64,000 bases of DNA, taken from NCBI GenBank assembly GCA_905221605.1, contig CAJNDS010002679.1:677501-741500 (forward strand). Reading direction: 5' to 3'. Shown here piece after piece: positions 19,749 through 30,300 of the stretch (the stretch's first letter is position 1; the number at the start of each line of letters is the position of its first letter). Under the pieces are notes generated by a model. That model was not told where the DNA came from, did not search any database, and saw only the letters and a program-made list of their open reading frames with translations. The stretch comes from Symbiodinium natans. Taxonomy: Eukaryota > Sar > Dinophyceae > Suessiales > Symbiodiniaceae. The position numbers and the translations under genes are program-made.

Positions 19749-22615
19749 AGGAAGGTCCTGAGTCCCTGGAGCACAAGATGGATGATCTTGTGGAACTCGT
19801 GCCGGAGCAGGACGAGCAGTGTGACCCAAAGGTGGAAACAAAGGATGTGCCAGGAGCCGATGATACAGAGATGGTTTCTGAAGAGCATGCAAAGAAAGTG
19901 CCCCGTGCGGGATCCTTGGAATCACCTGGGAAACATTGCTACCAAGAGGGAGATGAGATCAGTGGTCTAGTGCGCTGCATCAATGGGTATGGAGCCTTTT
20001 TGGACCATGGAGATATGAATGTATTGATTCCTGCAGAAGGGAACAACGCACATCAGTTCAAATTTGGTGATACTGTCAATGGAACAGTGAAACGAGTGGA
20101 AGATGATGGTACCATAATCTTGGACACCTTTCTGGTTTTGAAAGAGGACGAGGAGGACTCCTCTTCGACGCTGCGCAAATGGAAAGACAGCGGCTGGGGT
20201 ACATGGTGGACAGGCTCATGGCAGACTGGTCAATGGTACCAAGGTTCCGACGGTCAATGGGACTGGAAGTCGGAAGAACGGCAGTCTCGCGAGTGGTTTG
20301 CCGATTCAAAAACATCCTCTAAGGAACAAGAGGAGGCTGAGCAGAAGCAGCTCTATGGAGAAAAGATCTATCGAAATCTCCTGGAAGATGAAACAATAGA
20401 TAATGACTATGTGGGCAAAATCACTGGGATGTTGCTGAGTCGTCCAATGGACGTGATTATGGAGTGTATCGCAGATCATACATTCCTGAACGTGGAGGCT
20501 CGGAGCGCGTACAGCATCTTGCAAAGTGATGGTTGGAAGCCCGAGGGGACAGAACGTGCAGGTTTGGAAAAAACAATCACTTTTTCCCGGAAGCAGTACC
20601 ACAACGCGCTCTACGAACTGGTACGCAAGAAAAGGAGATTTAGTGGACCAGTCGTGGGTGAAACGGTGGCAATGTTGCTGAGCAAAGGGAAAGATGAGCT
20701 TTGGAACGAGCTGTGGTTGGATACCAAGCGATTTCTGCAAGAGCTTGATGGTGCAATCGAGGAGATGAGTAAGAGGGAAAACAGGCCAATGGAAGCCTAT
20801 ATCGATCCTGATCAGTACAAAAAGGCTCACATGACTCCAAAGACTGTGTCACCTGGATACAGCAAGCTGTGCAGGTTCTTCAATCAAGTGAGGTGTCGAA
20901 ATGGAGATGGGTGTTCCTATGAACATCGTCGTTATGGTGAAGGGTGGCCTGAAGGAGAGCCAACTGAGCCAAGGAACAGCCAGAAAACTGGTGACGAGGA
21001 TGGGGACATCGGTGGCCCTCCAACTGATGAAGGTGCAGTGGATGAGGTGCAGCAGGAGCGGGAGGATTCGGCCTTCCGTGCCCAGTACAACTATGGCAAA
21101 GGGACATCAAAAGGTGAGCCTACGTTGGGTGAAACGAGGAAACGGCTGTGTCTGTATTACAATCAAGGTGGTTGTAAATATGGGACTACATGCAGGTATC
21201 TTCACGACGATGACATGGCATTGAAAGGGACTTGGGAGCCTGGCAAATCTTGGGACAATGCTTCCAGGAAGGCACTAAGGGACGCGGGGTTCCACCATTG
21301 CTGTTTCGACTACTACCTCAAAGGGAGATGTCGCGTGCGATTTGGCTGCAAGTATTCTCACGAAGAAATGTCTGAAGACCGGCTGGCCCAATTGAAGCAT
21401 CTGGTGAATGTGGCGAACCATGTGTCATTTCAAAGGGGAAGAGGATTGGAGATTCCCGACAGGAACGCCTTTCAACCACCGGTAAGTGGGGGAGCAGAAT
21501 CTTCGTCCTCCTCGGCACCAAAAGCGCTGCAAATGACCAATGTGTCACAAAAAGAAGGTGAAAAGGGTAATCTGGATGAAGCAGAAGATGATGAACAAAA
21601 GAATTCGGTGGCTGAGTCCACTGGTACTCGGCTTCAAAATCCAGAGGAGCCAATTGAAAATTGGATGGCTCGCAACGAACACCTCCGGGTGTATACCCCT
21701 CATGTAAGTGAGGTGATGATTACACTTGGTGTGACCAACGTGTCCGACTTGCAGGAGTTCATCTTTGTGGAAGATTTGGTTGACAAAGGGATCAACAAAG
21801 TGACAGCATGTAAAATCTTGCAATTGGTGGGTGGTGTCCGATATCGTCCGGGAGGACCGGAAAAAGCAGTTCCTTCCGATGCATCTGTACGAGTACAACA
21901 ATCTTCTGGGAGCAAGGAAGCTGGAAGAGAGGCGGTGCGAACCCTCACTCAGATGCGTGAAGCTGAAGGCTCCGGTGCAAAAACGATGCCGAGAGGCTCA
22001 TATCGGGAGCTTTTTGATAAGGTCAGGTACCGTGACGCTTGGACGCTTGCGCAGAGGTCTCCGCTGTGCGTACAGAAGCTGCAGTTGGTGGGAGTTGGAA
22101 TGCCGCCGGTGAACCCACCAACAAAAAAGTATCGGTCAAGATCAAACCCTGTAAAAAGGGGAAGGCCCTTGCTGGATAAAAAACAGGTGCGACAGGTGCC
22201 ACGCTCTCGTTCCCAACGACGAGCGCAACCGGCGGAAGTGGTGGAAAAACCAAAACCACTGGAACTGAAGCCTCGTGGTGGGTTGTCGTATCGGTTCAGC
22301 AGAGCGTGGGCAGATGTGGTGGATGATGATGATCAGGCGGAGGCTTTGGTTTCTTATGCCGCTTCCTCAAGCGATTCAAGCGAGGAAGAGACCAATGCTG
22401 TGCAACGCATGAGGGAAATCTTTTTGCAAGAAAGGGATTCACAGAGAACTGCGAATCGTGGCAATGTTCCGATGGGTGGTTCTTCCGGCCCCAATGAACG
22501 GGCAGAAAAAATCGGTTCACCTTGGCGAAGAACGCGACAAAGCGTCGCGGGGGGAGACCCGCCAAGAAGTGACTTCTCAAGTTTTTTCGCTACCACAACC
22601 CTCTCGTCGAACTGA
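19749..22615 (+). CDS. segment 3 of element ORF: S1 domain and three CCCH zinc fingers
   Basis: The open frame runs from 19640, but the natural text joins at about 19749. An S1/OB RNA-binding domain is at about 19951-20135 (GLVRCINGYGAFLDHGDMN, then FKFGDTVNGTV). It is followed by a Trp-rich stretch (WGTWWTGSWQTGQWY). Three CCCH fingers follow: C-x7-C-x5-C-x3-H near 20863-20925, the same spacing near 21145-21205, and C-x8-C-x5-C-x3-H near 21298-21362. Such fingers usually bind single-stranded RNA. The frame is lost at the G6 run 22549-22554, after which the reading continues in the frame of segment 4. Confidence 0.65.
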
Positions 22616-23129
22616 ACAGTCTCAAAAAAGAGCAAGGGATGGTTCAGTTATAGTTGGTTCGCTGGCGGTGGGCTCCACGGATGAGGTTTTACCTGGGCAA
22701 GGTGTTGCTGGACAGGTGAATGTATCTGAAGGCGCTCAAGTTCTTCCTGGGCAAGAAGTGGCTGGACAGGAGACGGCGCTGGAAGGAGCAGTGCAAATTC
22801 CTGGCGAGGAGACTGACCAAAACGAAGGAGAAGGTGGGAGCAATGAACTCCGTGGTGATGGTGCGAAGACATTGGATGTTCGTCCGGTGAAGAATGTTCC
22901 TCAGCAATTGCTGGTTAAAGGTCTTCTGAATCGGATTTATTGGAAGGTTGCTGTCGGCAAGTTGCCTGTGGGGCACAAGGACTATCAGAAGGGGTCCAAT
23001 AAAATGGATCGAAATTTGGTTATTAGCATGTCATCTGAAGGTGCAAGCGAACAGGATTTGAACCTGGCACTGGAAGATGATGCTGATCAGAAAATGGATG
23101 ATGGTGCATTGGTGGTCATGGTTATATGA
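22555..23129 (+). CDS. segment 4 of element ORF
   Basis: Joins segment 3 at the G6 run. Reads ETRQEVTSQVFSLPQPSRR and a repeated VLPGQ.VAGQ motif (LPGQGVAGQVNVSEG, LPGQEVAGQETALEG), then a mixed region (LLVKGLLNRIYWKVAVGKLP). It runs out at TGA 23127-23129, while the natural text passes to the next frame at about 23110-23125. No known domain. Confidence 0.5.
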
Positions 23130-25797
23130 CCCTGGTACACTGATTCAGTCGGCAACAACTATTTGGGTTATGCGTCGTGGGTTGGCAGATCGTGCTATCT
23201 GGCCGGCAATAGCGACTGCGGCACAGAGAATATGTGCTGAAATGGTTCAAGTGGATGAACTGAATGCCCAGTTGAACACTGGGAGACTCCTTTTTGAAAG
23301 GAGAGATCAAGGACACTACGGAGATTTGCATCATTCGTTCCATGAAGATCCGTGCTTGCCGGTGGTGGGGAATTATCCTCTTTCGGTGATGGGTGCACTG
23401 CTTTCTCCTGGCCTGGAAAAGGAATTCAGAAATACTGAAAAGTTTGGAACTGCTATGGAGGCAATAGCCTATGATTGGAGTCGCAGTCCAGGCATGGAAG
23501 TTCATGTGGAACTTATGGCAAGGGTAGCCAATCTGGTCGCTCCATTCCTTAGACTAGGAGGCCAAGGGACAGTGGTGAATTCCGAATTTCTCTGGCAGCA
23601 CGGGAGGGACCAAATGATGGAGTTCCTTCAGGCGGCGACCTGCGCTGATCAATTGGAGGTTCTCTGGAGAAGAATGGACGACGATGCTGATGAGGAAGTG
23701 GATCCTACAGGAATGGTGCTGGAGATCCCCGAACAACAAGATGCGGTACTTGATCAAGGGAACAATGAATCCCTTATTCCCATTGAAGATGTTGGAGGTG
23801 AGACAATTGGTGACACTGGAAGGGATGGCAAAGCGCCAGAAGTTTCTCCGGAAGAGGAGACATCCAGTGGGTCGTCAAGACTGGCGGGCACAAGGATTTT
23901 CTTGTGGTCAGTGTACTCTCGCGTTGCTTCCAATTTCTCTACGCAGGACCGCACTACTGGTAAGATCTTTGACAGCACAAAGGGGTATCCTGGTGAAGGA
24001 CCAAACAATGGCGACAATCCTTCCTCTAAGAGGAACTTACCCTGGATCTCTGAAGACTACCTCGACGAAGTGGTGTCAAAAAAGATGGAAAGGTCTTCAG
24101 ATATGGATGGGTTGGATGGGTTTGTTCCGGGAAGTGAGGGACCGTTGGAAAAGGTAGAGGTGGAGAATGTTACTGCCTCTAAAATTCTTATGGCTCTTTG
24201 GAAAAAGGGATATAGAGCTGGGTATAGGAGGTTGTGTCGTTTGAACGTATCTGGATGCAAGGTTGGAGCAATGAAACATCCAATCAAAAGGGTGCAGAAG
24301 ATCGGCACTAGAAAGGCCTTCATGAAGAAGTTCAATGTTTTTGGATCGTCTCAGCGTGGCTCAGGAGCTGGCGGAAAACCAATCATGAAGGTGGTAGGAC
24401 CAAGGCCAGGTTTTCCAGCTGTACTCCAAGCATCAAGTACTGATAGCACCTTGGGTGAAGGGAGCAGTTCTCAGGCACATGGCAATGTTCATGTAGAGCA
24501 GAATCGCCCTATGGACCGGTACGAGGCGGAGCGCTTGGAGAAGAGGAAGAAAGGCTTCTGCTATTGGTTCAGTAAGGGAAAAGATCGCTGCAAATTTGGT
24601 GAAGACTGCAAATTCATCCATTCAGAAGATGATGTGGTGCTGCATTCGTATTGGTGCAAATACTATGTGGCGGGGAGACCCTGTTTCGCTGGAAAGAAGT
24701 GTGCGTTCTCGCATGATGCAACTGGTGTGAGGTGCATCCAGTTTGCTCAGTCTGGGAAGTGTCGTTATGGTGACAGGTGTGTTTTTGAGCATGGTGATCC
24801 GCTGGATGAACCGAGGCCAAGGTCTCCAAGGACGCCCCCAAGGGATGGTCCAAGGAGAAGTTCTGGCGCAAAAGGTGGGGAAAAGGAGATCTCTCCTGAA
24901 CAGTTCGATGATGGTGAGGAGTATTCCATGACTTATGACGATGATACCAAAATGGCGGAACTGTTGATGGAGGCGATTTCATTTCTGTCCAATGGCAAAA
25001 CAGATTTGGCTCGAGCAGAGGCGGACCCACTGTTCAAACTCCTGAAGTTCAATGGAGATACTGACCAGATGGATAGAGAATGGGTTTCGTGGACCGCCGG
25101 TATGCTGTCCGTGCTGGAACTTCACGAAATAGTGAAGTCGTATGAGGTTTCGCTCGCGGAGGTGGAAGAATGGGTCAATGACCTGAGGATATGGTTCGAG
25201 CGAGCCAACGTGGAAGAAGAAAAAGATCCCAAAAGGGGCAAGAAGAGGTCCCTAGAAAGGGAGTCCAGCAAGGATATTCCTGCCGAAAAGGAGGTGGTTG
25301 AGACTTCTGAGACGGAGGTTGCCGTTGAGGAGGAGGTAAAAAAGGTTAAAAAGAAGAGGAAAACTGCAGTTATCGAAGATCCTTACACTCTCTTGGTTCC
25401 AAAGCCGAAGAAGATGCCGGCGACCATTGAGAAGGGTGGATCATCACCCAATGCGGTGGTTTCTGCAGGGGAAAAAGCCTCGAAAATGCGCACAAAGTCA
25501 AACGTCGGTGGAAAGACGAAGAAGAAGGAGAAAAGTCAGAGCCCCAAAAAGGAAGAAGTGGTGGTGGTGAAAGGTCCTGAGGAAAAGGATCGTCCCTCTG
25601 ATGTGGATGCGCAAGCGTCTACCGCTGTGAGTGCAGAGCTGGGTCAATCTTGCCAAGCGATTGAGGACGCAAAGAGAGAAGGATTGGTATCCTCAATTCA
25701 AAGGTGCGTGCAGGATCCTGTTCTTACAGTTTCGGACCTGGAGTATATTCTGCTGCAACTTCACCTCAGTATTGCAAACCATCGGAAAAAGAAGTGA
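23125..25797 (+). CDS. segment 5 of element ORF: helical region and three CCCH zinc fingers
   Basis: The open frame starts at 23077; natural text starts near YDPGTLIQSATTIWVMRRG. A helical N-terminal part (about 23150-23680) is followed by an acidic linker and a basic stretch (KILMALWKKGYRAGYRR). Three CCCH fingers are spaced C-x9-C-x5-C-x3-H (about 24559-24618), C-x8-C-x5-C-x3-H (about 24655-24712) and C-x8-C-x5-C-x3-H (about 24733-24790). A lysine-rich tail (VKKVKKKRKTAV) may be a nuclear signal. Stop at 25795-25797. No polymerase or integrase motif seen. Confidence 0.65.
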   Translation, partial: YDPGTLIQSATTIWVMRRGLADRAIWPAIATAAQRICAEMVQVDELNAQLNTGRLLFERRDQGHYGDLHHSFHEDPCLPVVGNYPLSVMGALLSPGLEKEFRNTEKFGTAMEAIAYDWSRSPGMEVHVELMARVANLVAPFLRLGGQGTVVNSEFLWQHGRDQMMEFLQAATCADQLEVLWRRMDDDADEEVDPTGMVLEIPEQQDAVLDQGNNESLIPIEDVGGETIGDTGRDGKAPEVSPEEETSSGSSRLAGTRIFLWSVYSRVASNFSTQDRTTGKIFDSTKGYPGEGPNNGDNPSSKRNLPWISEDYLDEVVSKKMERSSDMDGLDGFVPGSEGPLEKVEVENVTASKILMALWKKGYRAGYRRLCRLNVSGCKVGAMKHPIKRVQKIGTRKAFMKKFNVFGSSQRGSGAGGKPIMKVVGPRPGFPAVLQASSTDSTLGEGSSSQAHGNVHVEQNRPMDRYEAERLEKRKKGFCYWFSKGKDRCKFGEDCKFIHSEDDVVLHSYWCKYYVAGRPCFAGKKCAFSHDATGVRCIQFAQSGKCRYGDRCVFEHGDPLDEPRPRSPRTPPRDGPRRSSGAKGGEKEISPEQFDDGEEYSMTYDDDTKMAELLMEAISFLSNGKTDLARAEADPLFKLLKFNGDTDQMDREWVSWTAGMLSVLELHEIVKSYEVSLAEVEEWVNDLRIWFERANVEEEKDPKRGKKRSLERESSKDIPAEKEVVETSETEVAVEEEVKKVKKKRKTAVIEDPYTLLVPKPKKMPATIEKGGSSPNAVVSAGEKASKMRTKSNVGGKTKKKEKSQSPKKEEVVVVKGPEEKDRPSDVDAQASTAVSAELGQSCQAIEDAKREGLVSSIQRCVQDPVLTVSDLEYILLQLHLSIANHRKKK

Positions 25798-26168
25798 CTG
25801 GATGGTATGGATGAAGGGATGGTTTTTCTCTTTCTGGAGACAGGTGCGCTGGATCGGCCAATGTGCTGAAAATGTGGTGGCTACTATTAAGGGTATGGAA
25901 ATCCCTGATAGTAGAAGTCAGTAGTTTTTCGCGTAGCGAAGACCACGGTTTGTGGTGAAGAAGGCCGAAGAGTCTTCAATGATAAGAGGATCATGGTGGA
26001 AAAAAGATTCTCTATGGTTAGTGGATTTAGCCAATGTACTATAATTTCGTCCTGGATGACGTAAAACCATATTGTGCATTTCAAGCAGCTGGCTGCTGCC
26101 CTAATGGCAGTTTTTGGCCAAAGATCTGCACCTCCAATGTGTCCTAGGAAATCCTAGGACAGGGGGAG
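25798..26168 (+). other. 3' untranslated part of element, ending in polypurine tract
   Basis: No ORF of note. A CCTAGGAAATCCTAGG inverted repeat lies at 26143-26158. AGGAC followed by AGGGGGAG (26156-26168) is a purine tract with one C, touching the right LTR, where plus-strand priming would occur in LTR retrotransposons. Confidence 0.5.
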
Positions 26169-26453
26169 TGCGGAGCTGCAACTGGTATTGTAGAAAAGAG
26201 TTAGTGTTGGGAGTTGGAAGGGTCAATGTACCCGGAAATCTTGTTTGGCTCAAGATGGCCGAGAGCCGTCAGCTTTTGTTGAAAAAGTACGTACGCTTGG
26301 GGTTGGGTTTAACGGGTTGGAGTAGTCCCCCCCTTCTCCCTTATCCTGTCCCTTGAGGGTTGGGTGTTCTTTGTTCTGGTGGATCTCTGGGGAATATATA
26401 GGCGACTGTTGAGGGTTGGTTGATTTCCCTGTTCCCTTTCGTTTGCCCCCGTA
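26169..26453 (+). repeat. right terminal direct repeat (LTR)
   Basis: About 285 bp. Starts TGCGGAGCTGCA and ends GCCCCCGTA. It shares the first 90 bp closely with 17588 onward, including the spliced-leader-like TTTGGCTCAAG (26244-26254) followed by ATGGCC. A TATA-like GGGGAATATATA lies at 26389-26400. Confidence 0.82.
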
Positions 26454-26622
26454 CCCTAAACCCTAAACCCTAAACCCTAAACCCTAAACCCTAAACCCTA
26501 AACCCTAAACCCTAAACCCTAAACCCTAAACCCTAAACCCTAAACCCTAAACCCTAAACCCTAAACCCTAAACCCTAAACCCTAAACCCTAAACCCTGAA
26601 CCCTGAACCCTAAACCCTAGCC
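26454..26622. repeat. CCCTAAA array, right of LTR element
   Basis: About 22 near-perfect heptamers with two CCCTGAA near the right end. It continues the array interrupted by the LTR element. Confidence 0.96.
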
Positions 26623-27310
26623 TGCGAGTTGCAGGCGTCCGGCCAGGACGTGGGTCGAGAGCCAGTCGGTTTCCAAACAGGCTCGGGGATGGTACCGGAA
26701 AATTCGGGTAATCCGGGTTGTGGTTGAGGGTTTTAGGGTTAGGGTTTAGGGTTTAGGGTTTAGAGGTTAGGTTTTAGAGTTTAGGGTTTAGGGCTTAGGG
26801 TTTAGGGTTTAGGGTTAGGATTTAGAGCTAGGCTAGGCCAGACTTAAAAAGGATAGGGGGTTGGCTGGGAATAGGGTCTCTTGTCATGACAGCAGGCCAA
26901 GTGATGATAAACGTTTTATATTTCCATTTGGGGTCTAACCAGCAGGGTTTAGGGTTAGGCCCATGGATTTTTGGCAGTTCCTGACAGTGGGCTTACATTT
27001 GGGAATGTTTGTCCGAGGTTTCTAGTCCCAACCTCGACCAGACTCCCCTCAGAGGGTTGGGGTTTAAAGCTCATCATAGGCTCAGTCCTGACACCTAAAC
27101 CTGCCCTACATCCGAAACCCTTCCTGAAACCTTCAATGCGTTTCGCGTGTTAGCTCCACGTCCCATGTGTGTAGGGCGGGGGCGCGGCTTTGGCTTTGCA
27201 TTTGCAGCCTTATTCGAGTTTGTGTTGGGTTTCGGTTGTACATGATGAACGGCATGGCCTTCGGGTTTTGATTCAGGGCAAACAGCGCCCAAGGCCCAAA
27301 GTCTCTTTCA
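26623..27310. other. spacer, no gene recognised
   Basis: Unique sequence with short TTTAGGG patches (26740-26830). An exon cannot be excluded, but I see no protein pattern. Confidence 0.45.
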
Positions 27311-27314
27311 CCAA

Positions 27315-30300
27315 GCCTCCACCATCGACACCTGGGGTGCGAGCCTCCTCCATGCAAGCTCGGCGCAGGCAGAGTCCTCCGTGGAGAAACCTCTTGAGGA
27401 GCGCAGAGGGGACACGAAAACTGGAAAACTCAACCCTGAACCCTAAACCCTAAACCCTAAACCCTAAACCCTAAGCCCTAAACCCTAAACCCTAAACCCT
27501 AAACACCCCACTTGAACCCTTAGTCCGCTTCTCAAGCTTGTGTGCGGTGCCTTCAGCCCGTAGATGCTTTAACTTACATCTCCTGGCTTCCACACCCTTA
27601 TAAGCCCTTACCCTAAACCCTAAACCCTAAACCCTAAACCCTAAACCCTAAACCCTAAACCCTAAACCCTAAACCCTAAACCCTAAACCCTAAACCCTAG
27701 CTCCAACCCCAGACATAAACAGTCCGAAACACACCTGGGGCTGGGACATGAAGCTGCCATTTATGAGGCAAGTCCACCGTGTTTTCTTGGATCATGACCC
27801 CCCGCTCCCTCCACCACTCAAAACCCACAAGCCCCGACGTCCTACCCCTAAACCCCCGAACCCTCTCACCCTGAGGGGGGTTCAGGGTTTAAGTTCTAAA
27901 CCCTATAAACCCCATAAAACCTATAAACCCTATAAACCCCATAAACCCTGTAAACCCTATAAACCCTATAAAGCCTAAAAAAACCCTGAACCCCCGAACT
28001 CCTGAACCCAAAGCCCTTCATCCTAAAAGCCCTCGACGGCAGGAGCTCATCGAGGAGCTAATGTTCGAGGACCAGGAGGTGCGACGCCTCCCACCGCAGC
28101 CTCCTTGCAAGTTATGCTGTTTTAACTTCATGTTTGTATTTGAGAAATAAAAAAATCCATATATATATATATTTACATACAAATTACTGTTATATTGACA
28201 TATGTATATATATATACACACTACGTCAGATTAGAAAGAAAGATATTCAGGCGACTGCGAGCACGATTCTTTGCCGAATGCCGCAGAGATGACGCCAGCA
28301 GCCATAACCGACAGCAGAAACACCCTGAACCCTAAACCCTAAACCCTAAACCCCAAACCCCAAACCCTAAACCCTAAACCCTAAACCCTAAACCCTAAAC
28401 CACACCTCGGGTCCTTATCGTCTGTCTCGAAGCTCTTGCAATGCCTTTTCTGCAGAGGCTCCGTGAAGGCTTCGCAACATGCGCGAACGGAATACATTTT
28501 TTTCCGCGAAAGTTGGCCATTTCCCGTAGAATGGTTTTTTCAACAACGGCCTTTATGTGTCTAAAATTGTCTATATATATATATGTATGTGCACTATATA
28601 TATATATATATGCGCATTGCCGTGTCCCTACAGAAATTTCCCACGACTTACACCCCCGCCTTCGGTTCAGCGAGGAGCTGCGGTACCTTCCAGCAGAGGC
28701 TCCGGGGTTGCAATCTTCGGACATCCTAATAGAGGGGCCAGAGAAATAGGGTTTAGGGTTTAGGGTTAAGGTTGAGGGTTTAAGGTTTAGGGTTTGGGGT
28801 TTAGGGTTTAGGGTTTAGGGACATTGCAGTATAAGTTTCTGGGGACCGTAAGGGAATACTCTTGCCCCTATATTACCCCTACATAGCCCGCAATGATAGA
28901 GGATGTATCGCACTTGGGGCTTGCGTTTAGGGTTGACAAGGCTTAAGGGCTTCAGGCCTTAGGGGTTCAAGGTTTAAAGGTTTAAGGGTTTAAGGGTTTA
29001 AGGGTTTAGGGGTTTAAAGGGTTTAAGGGTTTAAAGGGTCTAAGGGTTTAAGGGTCTAAGGTACCTTTACTTGGGGGTCTATTGAGATTTTGCGGTTCCA
29101 TTCTTTGTACGGGTGTGTGGCTTCATAAAGGGCGCCTGGAAGGCTTGGAGGGATTCAGGTGGACAGGTTGCCGGCGCCGAGCCTAAATCAGACTGAACTC
29201 GCTGGATAACCCTTCCGGCCCTAAGCCCTAAGCCCTAAACCCTAAACCCTAAACCCTAAACCCTAAACCCTAAACCCTAAACCCACACCTGAACACCTCT
29301 ATGACCCAAAGTGGCTCCATATTTCCTTTGTTTATTGGGCCCGTTTCCTTCACAAACCTCTTCAACCCTGCTGTTTTAGGGTTTAGGGTTTTGGGTTCAG
29401 GGTTGTGAACCCGTCTAGGCAGCATCGAGCCTCGAAGAAGCCCCATCGTCAGGAGAGGAACTGCGAGAGCCGCCTTGCGCGGAGGCGCTTTCACCTGAAG
29501 CTCTGCAGCCCACCCCCTCCGCCCCAAGGGTTTTGGGTTTCGAGGTTCAGGGTTTAGGGCCAGGGCTTACCGCAAGTCCCTTAAGCCCTAAACCCCTAAA
29601 TCCTAAGCCTCCTAGGAGTGTTCTGGGCATTGTCCCCACAACCCCAAACCCCTAACCTCCCAACCTCTACAATCTTCACGCTGTTGAGGACCCAAGGCCC
29701 GCAACCTTATCAACCGAGTCCCTATAGACTTTGTGCACCCCAAACCCTGAGCATGCGGTTAAGGGTTCAGAGTTCAGAGTTTAGGGTTTAGGGTTTAGGA
29801 TTTGTAAACCTTAGCCCTGGACCTTATCGATGCCGTAAGCCTTGCAAAGCCTAAGCCCTATCTTGTGGTTGAGGGTGGGAGGTCCCCTTGGAGCCCTGAT
29901 CACGGCGCCCTTTACTCGCAACCCCGAAAACCCTGAGCCCTGACAAGCTCCAAGGTTCAGGGTTTAGGGTTTGAGGGTGTAGGGTTTAACGGTTTAAGGG
30001 TTTAAGGGCTTAAGGGTTTAAGGGTTTAAGGGTTTAAGGGTTTAAGGGTTTAAGGGTTTAAGGGTTTAGGGTTTAAGGGTGTAGGGTTTAGGGTGTCCTT
30101 AGTTCATAGTAAGAGCTCCGCTTTGGTGTACCTGGACCTCTGACTGTGGTTGCGATTTTTGGGGGCCGAAGTTCTCTTCACGATACAAGGAGCAGATAAG
30201 GCACCCCCCCCGACAACTAAGGGGTTCAGGTAGGGTACATTGAACCCTAAACCCTAAACCCTAAACCCTAAACCCTAAACCCTCCTGAACTAAGGGGTCG

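Larger units (their letters stand above)
17961..25797 (+). pseudogene. long frame-broken ORF of the LTR element, WW-like / S1 / six CCCH fingers
   Basis: Successive + strand frames form what looks like one reading frame of about 2,600 codons broken by five shifts: near 19350-19372, 19588, the A7 run at 19741-19748, the G6 run at 22549-22554, and about 23110-23125. On each side of a break the text continues in the same style (acidic, repeated VEEN-type words around 19540-19620). The domain order suggests an RNA-binding or Gag-like protein. Breaks at homopolymers fit either decay or assembly indels. Codon choice is less G/C-ending than in the neighbouring exons, and there are no introns. Function is unknown. 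Confidence 0.7.
17583..26458 (+). mobile_element. LTR-flanked element with CCCH/S1 reading frame and no visible pol
   Basis: Two direct terminal repeats (17588-17892 and 26169-26453) bound 8.3 kb of intronless sequence free of TTTAGGG arrays. Both repeats start TGCGG and end CCGTA. A purine tract (26156-26168) touches the right repeat and a possible primer site follows the left one. CCCTA lies on both outer flanks (17583-17587 and 26454-26458), as a 5-bp target duplication would, although the surrounding array also supplies that word. The interior reads as one long broken frame with RNA-binding motifs. I find no reverse transcriptase YxDD, integrase or protease motif. This is either a non-autonomous LTR retrotransposon of novel content or an autonomous one whose pol is unrecognisable. 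LTR structure is well supported; its class is inference. Confidence 0.78.

Noticed and set aside
18792-19888. Minus-strand ORFs of 60-186 codons under the LTR element frame
   Set aside because: Shadows of the + strand reading frame; Leu/His/Ser-rich antisense readings with no motif.
23077-25797. Reverse transcriptase or integrase in the LTR element
   Set aside because: I looked for YxDD, DDE/HHCC and protease DTG patterns in all segments and found none; only CCCH fingers and low-complexity regions.
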